Part shown: piece after piece, positions 1-14,957 of the stretch | Layout of the letters: each line of letters opens with the position of its first letter | How positions within the stretch are numbered: position 1 is the first letter of the stretch | Assembly: GCA_030562195.1 (NCBI GenBank) | Contig: CM060202.1 | Coordinates: 9,858,001 to 9,922,000, forward strand | DNA: 64,000 nt | Reading direction: 5' to 3' | Source: Nipponacmea schrenckii | Taxonomy: Eukaryota; Mollusca; Gastropoda; Lottiidae | Program-made: the position numbers and the translations under genes | Notes under the pieces: model-generated | What the model saw: the letters and a program-made list of their open reading frames with translations, nothing else | Database searches by the model: none | Told to the model about the DNA's origin: nothing

Positions 1-3000
1 TTCCTTTGACACGAATAGTTATTTTACGTCTTAAGATGTACTCAGAGGAACTCGGAAACTATATCTTGGAGGAGATTACGATCTTTTTATTTGGAAATCG
101 TATACCGCTTGGTAGGATAGAGAAGGGTGAACTGGGTAGATATGATCTGAGTAAAACAACGCTCTTTCAAAACGGAAATCGTATAACGCCAATATATTGT
201 CATATGGCTCCAATGAATTTAAAATTAACAATATTCTAACGTTAGCATGTGGGGGCATAATCCTCCAATGAGTTGTGGAAATGAATCAGAAATTGTGTCA
301 TGTTCTGTCTTAAATAAGCAGCTTAAAATGTGCTGCAAAATTCAAAGGAAAATAACATAGCGAAACCCACTGAGCCAAGCGTTAACCACTATTTGGCCTT
401 TAAAAGTAAATACAGAAGATTCCAAAAATGACAAAACAAGTTTAAGAATTTCGAAAAAAGTCCTACCGAAAGTCTTCCGGTAATTATTGATTTAACAATA
501 AAGCAAGAAAATATATATATAATTGTTTTTATTAATTTTCTTGCCTAATGAGATGAAAACATACGATAGTTGAACTATTTTCATCACAAAAGACACAAAT
601 GTCTGTAATGAAGAGCTCGTGTCGCAAAGAACGTTTTACGCAAAAAACTAAAAGGGATAAAAGTTTCAAGAATTGACAAAACAAAAGAACCATAAAAGAA
701 AAAAGAAAAAAATGACACTTAACATCAAATACAATTCCTACCTTATTTTTAACGTAGTATGCAGCTTAATGACCGACTGTTTGACTTTCACAAAGTTTAT
801 AAAAGTAAAATTCTGGAGGCGGCCTTTTTCACGTCATCCACCCTTCAAAATGAATCACATGACATATTATGTTTAAATTGAACCAATCAATTTGTTTGAT
901 ACGCTTTGTCCCGTTACTGATGACAAAAACTTATTTGCCTTACGCGTTCTGTCACTCCTCTTTCTTCTTCGAACCTTCACGGGTTGAAATAGGTGAAAGC
1001 TTTTAGAAAATATCGAACGGAATTCGTGTCTATCGATAACAATAAATAATTCTGAAGTCTGCCAATTTCAACAATCTGAGTTCTGTCAGCTTCTACTACT
1101 ATTTTCTTCTGTTTATTGGAAACTTTTTATTGGCGGGAACAGAGGCGTGTATATTATATTCCTAATAGAGCTCGATATGACGGCTTTAACCAATAATGCC
1201 AAAGGAATAGGCTTGTAAACATCAGTCTAAATATCGTAGTATGGCTCTGTTCGGACAAGAAAATTTAATCAATTAAATCCTACGCTTCATTTTTCTTAAT
1301 ATTCCATTTACTTATTATTATCTTAAAGAAATATAACAATTTTTTATCAATCTATTTAAAAGGCTTTAAAAGATGATATATTCACATGTCGATTTTTGCC
1401 TTCAATGTTCTTAACCGTGTTTAATAGTTCTCGACATGCTGCTTTAAAGAAATGAAACAGCAGTTTCCTTCCAGAATGCCATTTGATCTCAAAATCTTTT
1501 AAGAATCCTGTCGATCCCCTTCTGATCTGATTTGGATTGAGAAAAATAACGGCTACCAATAAATTTGTAATAAATGACCATCATGATAGATCTGGGTGTA
1601 CAAATTGAATTTGTCTAAATCTTTTAAAGTAAAGGATACTGTAGCTGGAAATAGTACTACTATATCGATAATTGTATGCCGGACATGTGACCAGGCGCTG
1701 AATCTCGTTTATTCCCACATAAATTCATCAATTGTTTCATGTTTTCTCAGAATAAACAAAATAAAATAAAGCCAAGACAACTGACGATGTATACAACAGA
1801 AGCAAAGTATATAAATTACCGACAAAGCTTGAGTCTATTTACCGACAAGGATAAAATAAGGATATTTTCCATAACGACAATCTTTTTGGTATTCCATTTT
1901 ATTTTCTCTAGCAAAAGGGAATAAAACGTTTAACTATCACTTTGTAAAAACATTATGAATTAATTTAAATAAGTTTAAACTCACTATATCTGATGGATAT
2001 ATGGAGTCAAATGGATACCCCAAGCATTTCTACGTCCAAATAGGTCTTTTAAACTTGAGAATACATGGATTATTCATTAGAAACCCCAATTAATCAATTA
2101 GTAAGCTTACTTGGCTCTTATTAATGAGAGAACCCATTTGTAAACGTATTATTTCTCACAGTAACGTAGCTTTGTTTTAATGTATAAAAAGGAAATTCAC
2201 ATGAAAGAACTTATTTCAGTTCGGTACCGATATAGTAGGCCCTATCGATGTCAATTCAGCCCTCGTCTGATATAAATGCTACTATATGTGTATAACGTTT
2301 CGTTGTGTCAGCTAAAAAACATACAATGGAAATGCGTAAAACTTCATTTATTTTTCATAAATTTAGATCTCTTTCATTTCATAATTAAAAACGATAAGGT
2401 AAAGTAATCTGATTGTACGCAAATCTCGAGTATAAAATCAATTATAACCACAGGATGCATGAAGGTTACAAAAACATAATGTCATGTTTTTCTCTATAAG
2501 AACATTGAAGGTTCAAAAGAAGCGGAGATTTTGATTCAACTAAAATATTGTAGAGTCAATGTAGCATATACACGCCCTGTTGGATGTCCTAAGCTTTAAA
2601 AGCATAATGAATTGGTATTAGTTGTCAAATCAAATTTAATTTCTACTTTGTAAACATCAAACTTGTGTACTTTTTATTGTGAAAGGGTGTGACAATAGCT
2701 TTTACAGTTCTAAATGAATCTAAATTGTTCGGCCTGTGTAGGAAAAACATCATGTAGGTAGGTTAAAGAAATTGTATTTGATGTGTTTCAGTTAACATGA
2801 TAAGTCGTGTCCCTTACATAGGAAACGGTCCTGTAAAAAATAACCATATTGTCACAGGTTGGTAGTCAGTCACCAATGTCATAAACTGTAGTTCAGTTCT
2901 ATCACACCAGTTTGATGATTACTATGAAAAATTCTGTTTCTGATACTTTAATAAATCGGGCTCAACAGGAATACAAGCAGAAACAAGATTAGAAAGAGAA

Positions 3001-6000
3001 AATAAAACCCTCTCAACACGTAATATAGCCATTCTTCAAATATAATATAGATTGTTATTCGATTGCAGTTAGCCCGATAAATCTTGCCCAACCCGTTTTT
3101 GGATATACGGATCAAAAATCGTCACGTGTAAATAACATTACATATTGTTTATTGGACCCTATCCATTTTTGTGTCAATAGGTTTTGAAAATTTTAACCAT
3201 GGTAAAAACCTATTCTCTTCAATCATGTGTCTATAAAAGCTAACAAATAAGGAGTCCATGAGTTGCCAAATGTTATTAGATAATATCATAACAGGTTTTT
3301 GCATTTCTAAGATCCCCGAACATCGCCAATTTTCATATCCACTCGAAGGTTATTTTTGTCTTGGAATATGTGACAAGAATTTGAAAGCAACTAGGAGCAT
3401 GGCTTTAATTGGCTACCAGCATCTTTTTTCATTGCTTGCTTTCACTTTTCCGTTTCAAAGTCCACCGAATTTATTTTAGGTTTAAGTTTTAATTTTGTAG
3501 AGTAATCCCGATGTAAAATTGCAAGTTCTTGTTATAAAATGACTATATCCCTTTAGATTTACATGAAAGGGCGACGGAGTTCAGGCAATTCAAATCATCT
3601 TTCAATACAGTCCGTTTACAAACTTTAGATCAGAAATCAGATTAGAAATTTAGATTAAAGATCATTATTAGCCAAATCTTTGCCACCAAGAGACAAAATT
3701 GAAAATAATTCATCAAGTAATTGACCCTAATTGTCAAACTGTAGTGTCGTTATTGAATGATTAACGTTTGAAGCTGACAAGGAACATACCTAAATGAGTT
3801 TGGTTGACAGGACGCCTACATAGCGCTTTAACAAATAATAACCCAACTATCAAACCAGTTCAATTGTTCCAGCAACATCTATTATCCAACCGTTTCAACA
3901 ATCAAACCATAGCATTGCTAACTAAGTCAATTGGAATAGAATATGGTTTACGTCTGGCTTGATGACATCTTATTTACTATTATTACCTTCATTTTGAAGA
4001 GAAATTTAACCATATCTTTTCTTAAATGTGTACTCATAGCTATTCTGAAACTATTATTATACTACAAAAACCTCACTGTGCAATAAACATTAATTAATGA
4101 ATACTGATAAAAGCTTTTCATTTCATTTGCATTATAGAAAGTATGTGGAATCCGAAACAACAACAATAGTATTTCATATATGCAAAACAGGTCGCGTACC
4201 TGATTTCTGTCGCGTAAAATTCTTTGAGACTTATATGCACAAATATTGCATCATTATATCATTATAAGATTTACAGTCTAAATTCCTTTCAAGAGCCCCG
4301 TCAACTTCGGTTTTGCAACATTTTATACTAAAATTCCGCATAGTAAACCCAAAGCATAGTAGAACCATAGAATTTCATAAACAAATTGACCGCCAACAAT
4401 GTTGTTTAATAAGGTGAAATTTTTAACTGGGGCCTTTTTTTGAATTAAAAATCAGCATGTTGAAGGTATCCCCATGGGCACCAACTGTGAGCCCTACTTG
4501 CTGATTTATTTCAGAAAACATACGAGGCACAATTCAAGTTAGCACTCGCCGTAAATAAGAAACGACTATAGCTAAGCGTTTTAATTTCACTTATCGGCGT
4601 CCCCTACATAAATAATCCGAAATTTAGTGAATGTTTAGAATTCATATATCCCAATGAATTAGAATGCATCCTATTTGGATCTACGTCTTGAATTAAGTCA
4701 AGAAAGACAGTGTAAAATGATATGATGATTTCGATTTTCCAATTATGTGCAGCAACATCCCGCATTCGCTAATGGGGTAAATGTCTCTCAATTATTTCGA
4801 TATCTGGAGCACGTTGATTTCTAATCGACGTCCAAGCTTTAACACCAAGCTTCTACTTATATCTCAAATCGACTTGTAATCTTTTACAGACGTCATTTTG
4901 ATCTAATGGGAAAATTTAAAATATTTTGTTCCTGCTATGGTCACAAAAGTTTCTGCTCAACGACCAATTTTTAAACTTGTCATGACAAAAGTTCCAGTTG
5001 TAACCATATGATTCTATGATTTTACTTAGCATTAGGTTTTGGTTTGCCTCCCCAGTTTATGTGCATTATTGAGCAGCAATGACAGGTGTGGTTCCATACA
5101 AGACATGCTTATCACTCTTTGCATATTTTCATTATTCTTCTGGAAACCTGACAATATATAATTTAATTCTTCAAGTGAAAAATTAATTAGCTTCTATCTA
5201 AGTTTCGTTAAAATGTTGGTTTTTTTTTTGATTTCGTTCTGCGTTAGTTCATGGTTTATTTATAATCATTAATTTTACATTTGAAATGCCAATATCCTGT
5301 TTGTAAATCAGATTAAATTTCGTTTTTTATTGATTTTCAAATTATTATTAGGGATTGTCGCGATATTGAAATATCGAAATCGCATATTCGTTAACATGAT
5401 TTAGATTAAGTCTATACTAAGCTTATCAGTATATTTATTTTTATTCATAAAAACAAAAGGGGAGGTATATGTCTGATAAACAAATGAAACATAAAATGAA
5501 TTGGTCTTTTTCTAAGACTAAATCCCAAAATTCATTTTAGACTTAGGCTAACACAAGAATGTATGCCATACTCAAACGGTGAATATAAGGCATGGAAGTG
5601 TGTCATCTACTTTGGTTCTAAGAAAATAAAACAATGATAAAGAAATCAAATTACTAAAAAGATAAAAAGACGATAATTTTACAATGACGAGATGACTTTA
5701 AGCTCGAGTAATTAGGCATACTTTAGTTTATTGTTCAAATATATTGTAATCAATGCCTATTGTATTATATAATTTTTCAATTCTTTATCTTAATAATGAA
5801 TACAAATTGATTTTACATCACGTAACTGTCTGGGGTCTTCCATTCAAGTAGTCCTACCCACTCGAGATCGCCTAAAGTGGATTTTATCGAGAAGGGTTCC
5901 AATTAAGCATAAGTATAGTACATTATGTAACGAATGTAGATTGTTTTCAATATAAAGGTCATATTTGTATTATATTCAGATACAAACAAAAAAATGTTGC

Positions 6001-7847
6001 TGATCTGCATGGTCAAGTGCCATATTCTCACAATCCTTACTAAGATCAAATTATTGACATGAACCTAAATATAAAATTTATTCCGTTGTATTACTGTAAT
6101 ACTGAAATCATCTTAAGTTAAGATTTCGAAAAAATGGCCCTTGGTCATCTGACAAAGGTTAAAAACGATTTTTCTATATTAAACATTTTAATTTGAGAAT
6201 CGTATTTCGAGGGTTTATCAATTTTCTATTATCCGATTTTTCAAAATCTTGTTGGAAAATTCTATTATAATCATCAATCGGAAGACTAAATTTATCAAGA
6301 ACTTTGAGTAACCGCATAATTATCTCGTAATGTAAGGCTGTTTTTTTTTTGGTTTCTTATTTGATAATTTAAATAAAACGTAATGAAAGCGTAATTCATT
6401 GTGAATGATATATAATTAGCTGATTTAGAGACATTAGGTAGCGATCAAACTCTTTCTAATTGTCTGACTTGTGGCACTTAAACTTTGTAACAAACCATCG
6501 ATTGAATTATCTCCTGGAAGGTTATTATTTGGATGGTTTGACATAACATGCTTACTTTATACTACACTGTACCTGATTCAAATCGCTATTACCAATCATT
6601 GTGCAGTAAGAGGCATTCGGCATTGACGTTTGCATTGGCCTATATTATTTTATCGGAGTTATATATTTGAAAGAGGGGAGGGGGATCTGATTGTATAATG
6701 AAAATAATAGCAATTTTTTGCTTAAACTTTCTTTTGTTTAGCTTTATTTACTCCACCCTAAAGTAAAACATTTGGGAGACATAAGTTTATCTTTCATGTT
6801 TTGATAGCACGAAGATTGTTATAAAGACTTTTGCTGGTAATTGTTAAAAATAGATCACGTGAAAAAGTAATATCTGCCAGGGGAGCAATCGTACAGGTAA
6901 TAACATTCTAAGAAATGTCAATTTTACCCAATTGGCAATAAAAAGAACTTGGGTATGCTTTATAAAAATAGAGTCTTTTGTATAATGAACAAAACAAAGT
7001 TCTTTTAAACAAAGAAAAAACATAATTGATTCGTTACTTGAAATATCTTTTAAATCAATCCCCATCAGTAATACAGTATTGTTCTATGGAGCCCAAATCC
7101 ATTGGGATCTGTTGGTGTGGTGTGATTGGGTTGGAAACCTCTGATGGTTGTGCCATGTTGTATTGCAATAAAACGGTGACCGGTATTTGATTTTCTTTAT
7201 TCGTGACCTAGCAATAACTGAACAAGCTGTATGGTTGAAATATTCAATTTATACCGAAACGCGATGTGTTTTATTATGTAGCGTGACAATGCTTGCCATT
7301 CTCTTAAAGCATTTCTTATGAGCTACGTAGATGTACTTATATTGTATTCCTCAAGGTTATTATCTATCGGATTCTAATTTGTTTATCTATTCTTTCGGTC
7401 CTTTGATGGTGGCACGTCATCAAATAACTGCGGTAATTAAGATAAATTTGAATGGAATTATGATGAAGTCTGGCATCTTCTTAAGCATCGAATTCACAAA
7501 GCAGCATTAGGCTGATATCAATATTGGTTTGAAAACGGTGCTTATGCAAGTACAATTTGTAAATCCCAGATTGTAAAGTTGTAAGTTAAACATTCTGAGT
7601 CAAACCGATAACTGTGTTTTTTTTTTTTAATGCAAGTAATCGTTCTAAATTAAGTCCACAGTTTAAAGATTTTTTTTTATTAAACATCATATCATCGAGC
7701 AGTTATTTTAAATAAACTTTTAAGACATTCTGCTTCTTGTTTATAAAGAGTGCCTTTCAAGTGATAAAAAAAAAATACGACATAATGCATGCTGATACAT
7801 ATTTAATCTATTTCATAAATAAGCTACATTCAGATCCTCGATTTTAA
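1..7847. other. AT-rich intergenic DNA, no gene recognised
   Basis: I see no coding region, RNA gene or recognisable transposon protein. The open frames are 60-77 codons, low in complexity, and match no family I know. Homopolymer runs and short A/T-rich repeats are frequent. Small regulatory or non-coding RNA elements cannot be excluded by reading alone. Confidence 0.6.
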
Positions 7848-8313
7848 AGGGATACTAGGCGTTAGAATACACTCGTCCTACGGCTTATATTTGTGTTTCA
7901 TATTGACTATTAGTTAAATAAGTATGCATCCCACACTTTACCAAATTTTAAAAAGCCACAATAAAAATATATTCGGAATTTTAAAAAAAAGTGAGCCAGC
8001 GACGATTCCATTCAGTTTGAGAATAAAAGCGTCTGGTAAATCAACGCTAAGACATCATTGTGGAATTCAACAGTAGGGGTCAAGGAGGCGTGAAAACCCA
8101 CATGTTAGAGTTACTTCCCTTTATATTTACACGATTTGAAAATCGCTTGATGGATGGCTCAAGCGTTTTATGATTAACTACTTTATTTTGGGGATTTATC
8201 GGATTTTAGAGGGATTTTGATGTATAGGTAAGTCCACTTATGGATATATACTGTTATTGTCCAAATTTGAGTGAACTTAAAATTTTATGTTCGTTCTAAC
8301 TCCTATTATCTCT
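7848..8313. mobile_element. TTAA-type MITE, copy 1 (466 bp)
   Basis: The left end AGGGATACTAGG follows a TTAA. The right end is an eroded inverse, CCTATTATCTCT, without an intact TTAA. The whole body is almost base-for-base identical to the copy at 27749-28214, and both are 466 bp. There is no coding capacity. TTAA target duplication is typical of piggyBac-like transposons, so this is probably a non-autonomous derivative; no transposase is seen in the window. Confidence 0.85.
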
Positions 8314-8589
8314 AAGAGTCCTCACCCTTTAACCTACTTTCTTGTACCGCCTTCCTATAGGTAAGAAACCAGTAGTTTATGGTAAATTTTAACACTGGAG
8401 TCGTGACCACTGAAACAAAAACAGAAAAATTATAATGTTTTAAATATTCAAGTGAGTTGATCTCCACTCTAGGGTTTGCCCATTTAGAGATATTAAATAA
8501 TAATGGCTAATGGTTAAATCAAACTGGTACTTGTTTGGCTATGTTAAATGAAATCTTTTAATAAAAAGTGAAATCAAACTGGTACTTAT

Positions 8590-9350
8590 TCAAGTTAAGC
8601 CTGTTGTGGTTTAGTCATACTAGTTCTAGTTGTCATACTTGCTTTACGTCATAATTCTTCTTTTTAAGTTAGGTCTGTTGTTTTGCAGTCATATGGACTT
8701 AGTCCGCTAATTCATTTGCCATCTATTTCCATGTTAAATCACAAAATTCAACCTTCTAGAACTTTTTCCAGAAATCTCGTTGAAAACTTTCTTATATGCC
8801 ACATGAAAGCCAGGCCAATACTTGGTTTCTGTACAAAAATCCAATATAGCATGACCATGAAAATTTTGAACTAAACAAAATGAATGTAAACCACTACATT
8901 TTATCAACATCCGCTTGACTGTCACTGCACACAAAACCACTATTTTTAGAAATAACCTTCCGCCAATTAAATTTCTCATTATCTCAGAAATTCTGAAAGA
9001 AAATGCAATTTCAGACATCAAATTTCAAATCTAGACCAACAATTAGTCCAAAATGGGCATGCAAACACCCCCAAAGGAAGGGAGAAAGAGGATTTCTAAA
9101 AATAGAACGGACTCAATTCGTATACAATCATTAGCATAAAATGTTTTAGTGGTCCGAGTCCATATTTGTTCTTGTTAAGTCTGTTGTTTGACAGTCATAT
9201 AATTTATGTCATTGTTAAGTGAAGTCTGTAGTTTTACAGTCATACTTGTTCTTGTTAAGTTAAGCCTGTTGTGGTACAGGAATACTTGTTGTTGTTGTGT
9301 TATGTTAATAGTTATAGTCATATAGTTAAACCATAAGTTAAGCGCTTGTT
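8590..9350. repeat. Imperfect direct repeats around a dispersed repeat
   Basis: Degenerate units of the type 'ttaagtctgttgt..acagtcata' recur at about 8590-8700 and 9160-9350. Between them, about 8935-9112, lies a block that recurs at 19150-19297, including 'gggcatgcaaa', 'aaggaagggagaaagagga' and 'aatagaacggact'. The block is therefore an interspersed repeat of unknown class. No open frame in it is recognisable. Confidence 0.6.
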
Positions 9351-12300
9351 CTTGTTATAGCCCTTGTTAAATAGATTCAAGATGTCCTTCCAGGAGACCG
9401 AAGATATGCACTAATAAACCATTTTATCCCATAGTAAAAGCAGCCTACAATTGAAAATATCTTTTAAGTCTCAGTTTCTCCCTTTGATTTCAAACTTAAT
9501 AAACATTCTGATACAAATGACACTTTAGAAGTGAGTTCAGGAGCTAGCTCACATGTACAGTTTCTTGAGATGGCAAAAGACCAATTATTCTCGTAAGCGT
9601 TGGTGGGATTAAGAATTGACTCCTATAGCAATGGGCCACTATGCGGTATAAAAACAAAAATTTGGACAGAATAGATATTTAAATAAATGAATTATGACTT
9701 GTTATTAAACTCACGTTCTCTTACAATAATTTATACTTTTTATTGTTAAAAACATTATTTGTCTTTTCTTATTACATTATATAACTCCTCATATCTCGAG
9801 AAGTAAAACTCTCATGAGACGTGTTCAGGTATGTTTTTCTTAAAATAGAAATGCATCATGGAGTTCTGTTTTTTTTCTGTATTTTTCGAGTTTTAAATAC
9901 CTAAAGCTAGATCTACATCGAGATTGTCTCGCAACAGAGATGGCAGACTATAGTTTTATACTTGTCGTTAGTGTAGCAATAACGAACACAACAGGGGTAC
10001 AGTTTAGGAACCACAATGAAGTTACTGGAATGTTCGTCCAATCAAGATAACTTATACTCAAGCGAATCTTACTATGGAATGACGGACCAAATTATTCTTA
10101 ATTATCCACAGCAACATACTTTAAACCTGCATTAACTAACCTCACGTTTGTTGCTTTGGACCTTAAAGCTTTTAGTGGTTTAATTATTGGCTTCCAATCG
10201 TAAAGCCGTTCACCAATCTCTAATTATTTAATAATCCTTTACAAATTATAAATTAACAAATTCCCAAAATTATCTCTGCTTGGCAAATATGAAATGTGTA
10301 TGCGAATTCACTGTAATATTTAATACCAATAATTCAGCCAAAAGTTAATTCTCCGACAGAGATATCCGTATATTACAACAAATTTCAAACATTAAAGAAT
10401 ACTGTTTTTACATCACAATATTTGAACATGTGACATTCTCAATTTGCAATGATGGTTTATTTATTGATGAAACCTAATGAAATAATTAAAGGTGAAATAA
10501 AGCTCCAATAACATGATGTAATTAATTGACTTTTATTAAGTAAGTAAATACTCTAAACAATATTCTATTGTGTATTTCATGTTATTAGGTACTGCGCGTG
10601 CAAGAATCTCATAATACAGCTCAAATTTTAAAAAAATCCATCAATTAAGTCGTTATTACTCTGAACCTAGCGGGATATAAAGTGATGTTGATGTGTTGTT
10701 GTGCTAACTGTTGTCATGTCGTGTACGTCTGAAGTGTAGGAGTGTAATTGTTAGTTGAAAGAAAGAATATACTTTGCGAGGCACTATACTATATCTCGTA
10801 AGATATTGATAGAAATAAAAGAAAATAGAAATAACTGTTAAGAACATTACTTAATTTGAAGACAGCCTACTGACACTCCTCTTAAAGACTTCCTCGGCGT
10901 CGTCCAAAAACTTTCAGAACAATATGCACTTTTTAAATTTTAGTTCAAAACTGAGGTGTTAACTGGTAGGTTGATGACAAGTTAGCGTTCGCTTCCAGCG
11001 GATTCTACGGTATGTGAAGTTCGTCATCCATACTCACATACGACCGTGGAAGTAACGCGAGGGATCGAGAAGTCGAGGTAAGATATGGCAGGGTTCGGGT
11101 TCCATATAATATAGCATTTAATGTATAAGTAGATGCTTGTATTATTATCACTTGACAAATCACTGTTAAATACCGGAAGAAGAATCTCGCCCAAAAAGAT
11201 ACACCAGAATCTATCATTGATTAAATCAACAGATACAGCCTTACAGAATCTTCAGATGATTGTCGAATGTAGAAACGAAAAATCAAAAAAAAAACAATAT
11301 AAGTCTCCACTTCATATTGTGTATCGTTCTTTTTTAGTTTTCTTAAAAGAGCTTTATCCTCAAGTTCTTGTGCTAACATTAGAATGCATTTAACAAAATC
11401 CCCATTTGTCATTACATATTAGGACACTCTTTAGAAATCTTTCAATATTCTCATGGTAATACATTTCCAGAATAAAAGTTTATCTGTCACAGTTATAGAT
11501 CAATCTGTAAAAAGTGCATATCAAGATGTTTTTTTTCCATTTTTACAAAATGGTTCGAATTCGATGTCATTGTACCCTATTATTATGAACCGCACACTTA
11601 AATCATGGCCCATCTCGAAAAGTCTACCATTTTGAACATAACGTGATTCATAGCATATCATATGACAACAATCGGTCAGAAAAGTTAGGGGTTATCGCGT
11701 ACATATGTGGTTATGTGTGTACGTTTCTTGCTCGTCAAATATCGTCCGAATTGTTGCGCCGAATAACTGACGAGCGATAATGCAATGGCATCTTAACAGT
11801 GTGCGACGTGATAAACAAAGATAAACTTTGATATCTAATAACACCGAAATTGTAGCATTACCTATTCTCTATTTGTTTCCTTAATATCTTTCCAATCCAG
11901 ATCACGTTATTTTTATCAAACATTTTCCGCTTGATTTAATTGGTTCAGAAGAAACACTGCTTTCACTTTGCGAGTTTTTGTCACAGTATCAAGCCGTTGA
12001 ATGGGTATTGATTCTCTACTGTTTATTACTTTGCTAAATCTTGCGGAAGGTAGTGTAATTCTTTAGACCATCCTTTTGTAACTTCATGAAAGGAGAGCAA
12101 TTATAATGCAACAGACACTGAAATTCTCTCCCTTGACTTGTCAAAATAAAACGAAGTGAGAGGAAAACGGGACAAGGAAGATTGGATTTGAAAATTCATT
12201 ATTCAACAAACTCTTTTCGTTAAAGGTAGTTATTCCGAAGACCAAATTCTGTGAACGTTTAACAATTGGGGCTAAAGAATAGTCTATGATTCTTTAGAGG

Positions 12301-13530
12301 TGTCCATATTTTGCAGATACAAAACACAAGTATCAGACTGGCTTTCACTTGCTTCTGACCAACACAACGCCTGTCTTAGTCCGATGCCTATGTCGGTTAA
12401 TGTCATAGGGTTATAAAATTTCAATTGATCTGAAGACTTTGCATTCTCTTAACTTGCGTTTTTAGTCAGTGATTTCCTGTAACTGTCAAACAAGTTGTAT
12501 TATGAAATAAATCCTCAATGCTTTGATAATATCTTATTAAGATTAGAAAGGTTCCTATAACTACTCATTTCCGTCCTTTAATATTGGATTTTTCCTACAG
12601 AATAGATATACCCTGGTATCAGTTACTACTCTCATTCATTCAAAATAATCAACTTCAATCAAATTCGATTTTCCCAGATTTGTCTTTGAACTTTTTTCTC
12701 TTTAAGAAAATTCACTAGAAGTTACACGCTACGTCCAAGAAAAACTAACAATAGACCTCATTGTGTACAAATTTTGTTTCTTAGTTAATTTCATTTGACC
12801 ATAATGACTTAGAACTTGTGTTTAATATCCTTTTATTGAGTAGATTATTTATTGAATAGCTTTCACGTCAAATAAATATCTTCCGAGGTTGTAAGTTTGC
12901 AGCAGTAGAATATGAGATCAATTGCATTGGAAAAAACTCGCATTATGGATTTGTGGGGTACAGAGAATACGCGTCACGACGGCGCTAGAAAAATGCTAGG
13001 CATGACCCAATATGGCAGATGATACGAAAGATTAAGTTAAGTACACAAGAATCATCGTGCAATGCCGTAAAGTAAATGTCAAACACTGTCTTCACATGTT
13101 GTGGCCATTTGGTATTTTATTATATTTATTGAACACTCCAAACAGAAAGAAAATAGGTAAAAGTTATTTGGGTAAAATATTAAGAGAGATTACTTGTACA
13201 TGTACTTAGATTTGAGAAGCAGCCAGCAACGTTGAAAGGTTAGATTTAATATAAATTAATTTGTAAACAAAAATGGTAATTTATTTGCATGTATATGCAT
13301 AAGACATGTCGCATGTTTTTCAAGTTAATTTCAACAAATAACAACCTAATCTTGTTGATTTTGATTTTTCTTATTATATGACAACACCAGAACTGATTAG
13401 TTCGAAATAAATTGTATATCATTGAATTTGTCCTCTGTCAAGATTGTCCCAAGCTTATTCTTAAATATATCAGCTTTTTATTATACTTCAAATGATATCT
13501 AAGTTTGATATTTCGCTTCGTGTCTAGGAG
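9351..13530. other. Intergenic DNA, no gene recognised
   Basis: AT-rich sequence with short open frames only (up to 86 codons near 11133-11393). These resemble no family and have the composition of their surroundings. No RNA gene or transposon ends are seen. Confidence 0.55.
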
Positions 13531-13945
13531 GTATCTACAATAACCATCAAATTAGATCAAACATCAGGTATGTACATTAACCAATAGATTTTGATCAAAC
13601 ATCAGGTATTTACAGCATCCATCAGATTTTGATGAAACATCTGGTATTTACATTTTCCATCATATTTTTATTAAACATCAGGTATTTACACCAACCATCA
13701 GATTTTGATCGAACATTAGGTATTTACAGCAACCAGTAGATTTTGATCAAACATCAGCTATTTACACCAACCATTAGATTTTGATCAATAATCAGGTATT
13801 TACACCAACCATCAGATTTTTATCAAACATCAGGTATTTACACTAACCATCAGATTTTGATCAAACATCAGCTATTTACACCAACTATTAGATTTTGATC
13901 ACACGTCAGGTATTTACACCAACCACCAGATTTTGATCAAATAAT
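13531..13945. repeat. 38-bp minisatellite, about 11 copies
   Basis: Tandem units with core 'agattttgatcaaacatcag' followed by 'gtatttacaccaacc'. Spacing between successive 'ggtattta' words is 38 bp (for example 13681 to 13719). Units differ by scattered substitutions, so the array is not freshly amplified. 38 is not a multiple of three and the units carry stops, so coding is unlikely. Confidence 0.92.
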
Positions 13946-14947
13946 CGGGTTTTGAATTCCCCACATTCATTGATTGGTAGGAATATTAGATGATGTAAGG
14001 CAAATTGATTCATATGCAGAATAAAAAAGGATTTGCATTTTAATCAGGTTCATAATTAATGAATTCTGTGATTTTTATGGAAAAACTTGTTAATCTGATT
14101 TAAGTAATAACCTTAAACAAACGCCATATTGCTTTGGAGGAATTAAGTCTGAGACAGATTAATCATGATGTCAACGTAGACAAATATTGTAAAACATTGA
14201 ACCAATTTCATCCATCAGAGGCGACAATTGATATTATTTCTTATAAAACATAAACCGTAAATCTTACAAATTAACTAAATGGGTGGATTTATCTTTATAA
14301 AATACACACCTTTAATTTTATGTCCAGACAGATTTCACTAATAACTTGGTCTAAATGTCACTAACTACTTCGTATATTTTCTTACCCTAAACGTCAGTTC
14401 AAGGCTGATTGGAATCAACAATTTTAAGTGTTTCAAGGCTTTTGAGATCCAGTATTCAATATCCATTGAATGTCCAATGCCGTGGCGTTATGAAGGCACA
14501 TTTCTTATTTCTTGTCCATTCCGCATTTCAGACCCACAAATATCGATAGCTTATTATATAAACTCTTCATTTTACAAAATAAATTCACAAGTACATGTGC
14601 ATTAGACTGATTAATTTATGTTGACTAAACATACAAATCTAAGAAATCCTTTTTCGACCAATCGATCTGACCTATAAATTAGAGGAGACAAACTGCCAAG
14701 AGAAAAATGTTTCCATCTAAAATTGTGTCACCTTAAATATCCGATTGTTTCTTATAACGTCTTACACAATAATTGACTAAATTTCCTTATTTCCGAAGTA
14801 ATGGGCCCAAAGGAAAGATTTCATACTGATTTCATAAACTTGTTCATTTATAATTCTACCATAAGTGAAGAGAGTTATGAAGTCCCAACATCATGAGAGA
14901 ACAGCGCAAGGTGATAAAATAAAACTAGAAGACATCAAGGTAATATA
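13946..14947. other. Intergenic DNA, nothing recognised
   Basis: AT-rich sequence without coding, RNA or repeat signals that I can support. Confidence 0.5.
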
Positions 14948-14957
14948 CGCCCAATGG

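Noticed and set aside
11005..11635. Overlapping open frames of 60-86 codons
   Set aside because: They occur on both strands, have AT-driven composition, match no family and lack splice or start context; treated as chance.
13531..13945. CRISPR-like array
   Set aside because: Units are contiguous 38-bp repeats without unique spacers, in an animal genome.
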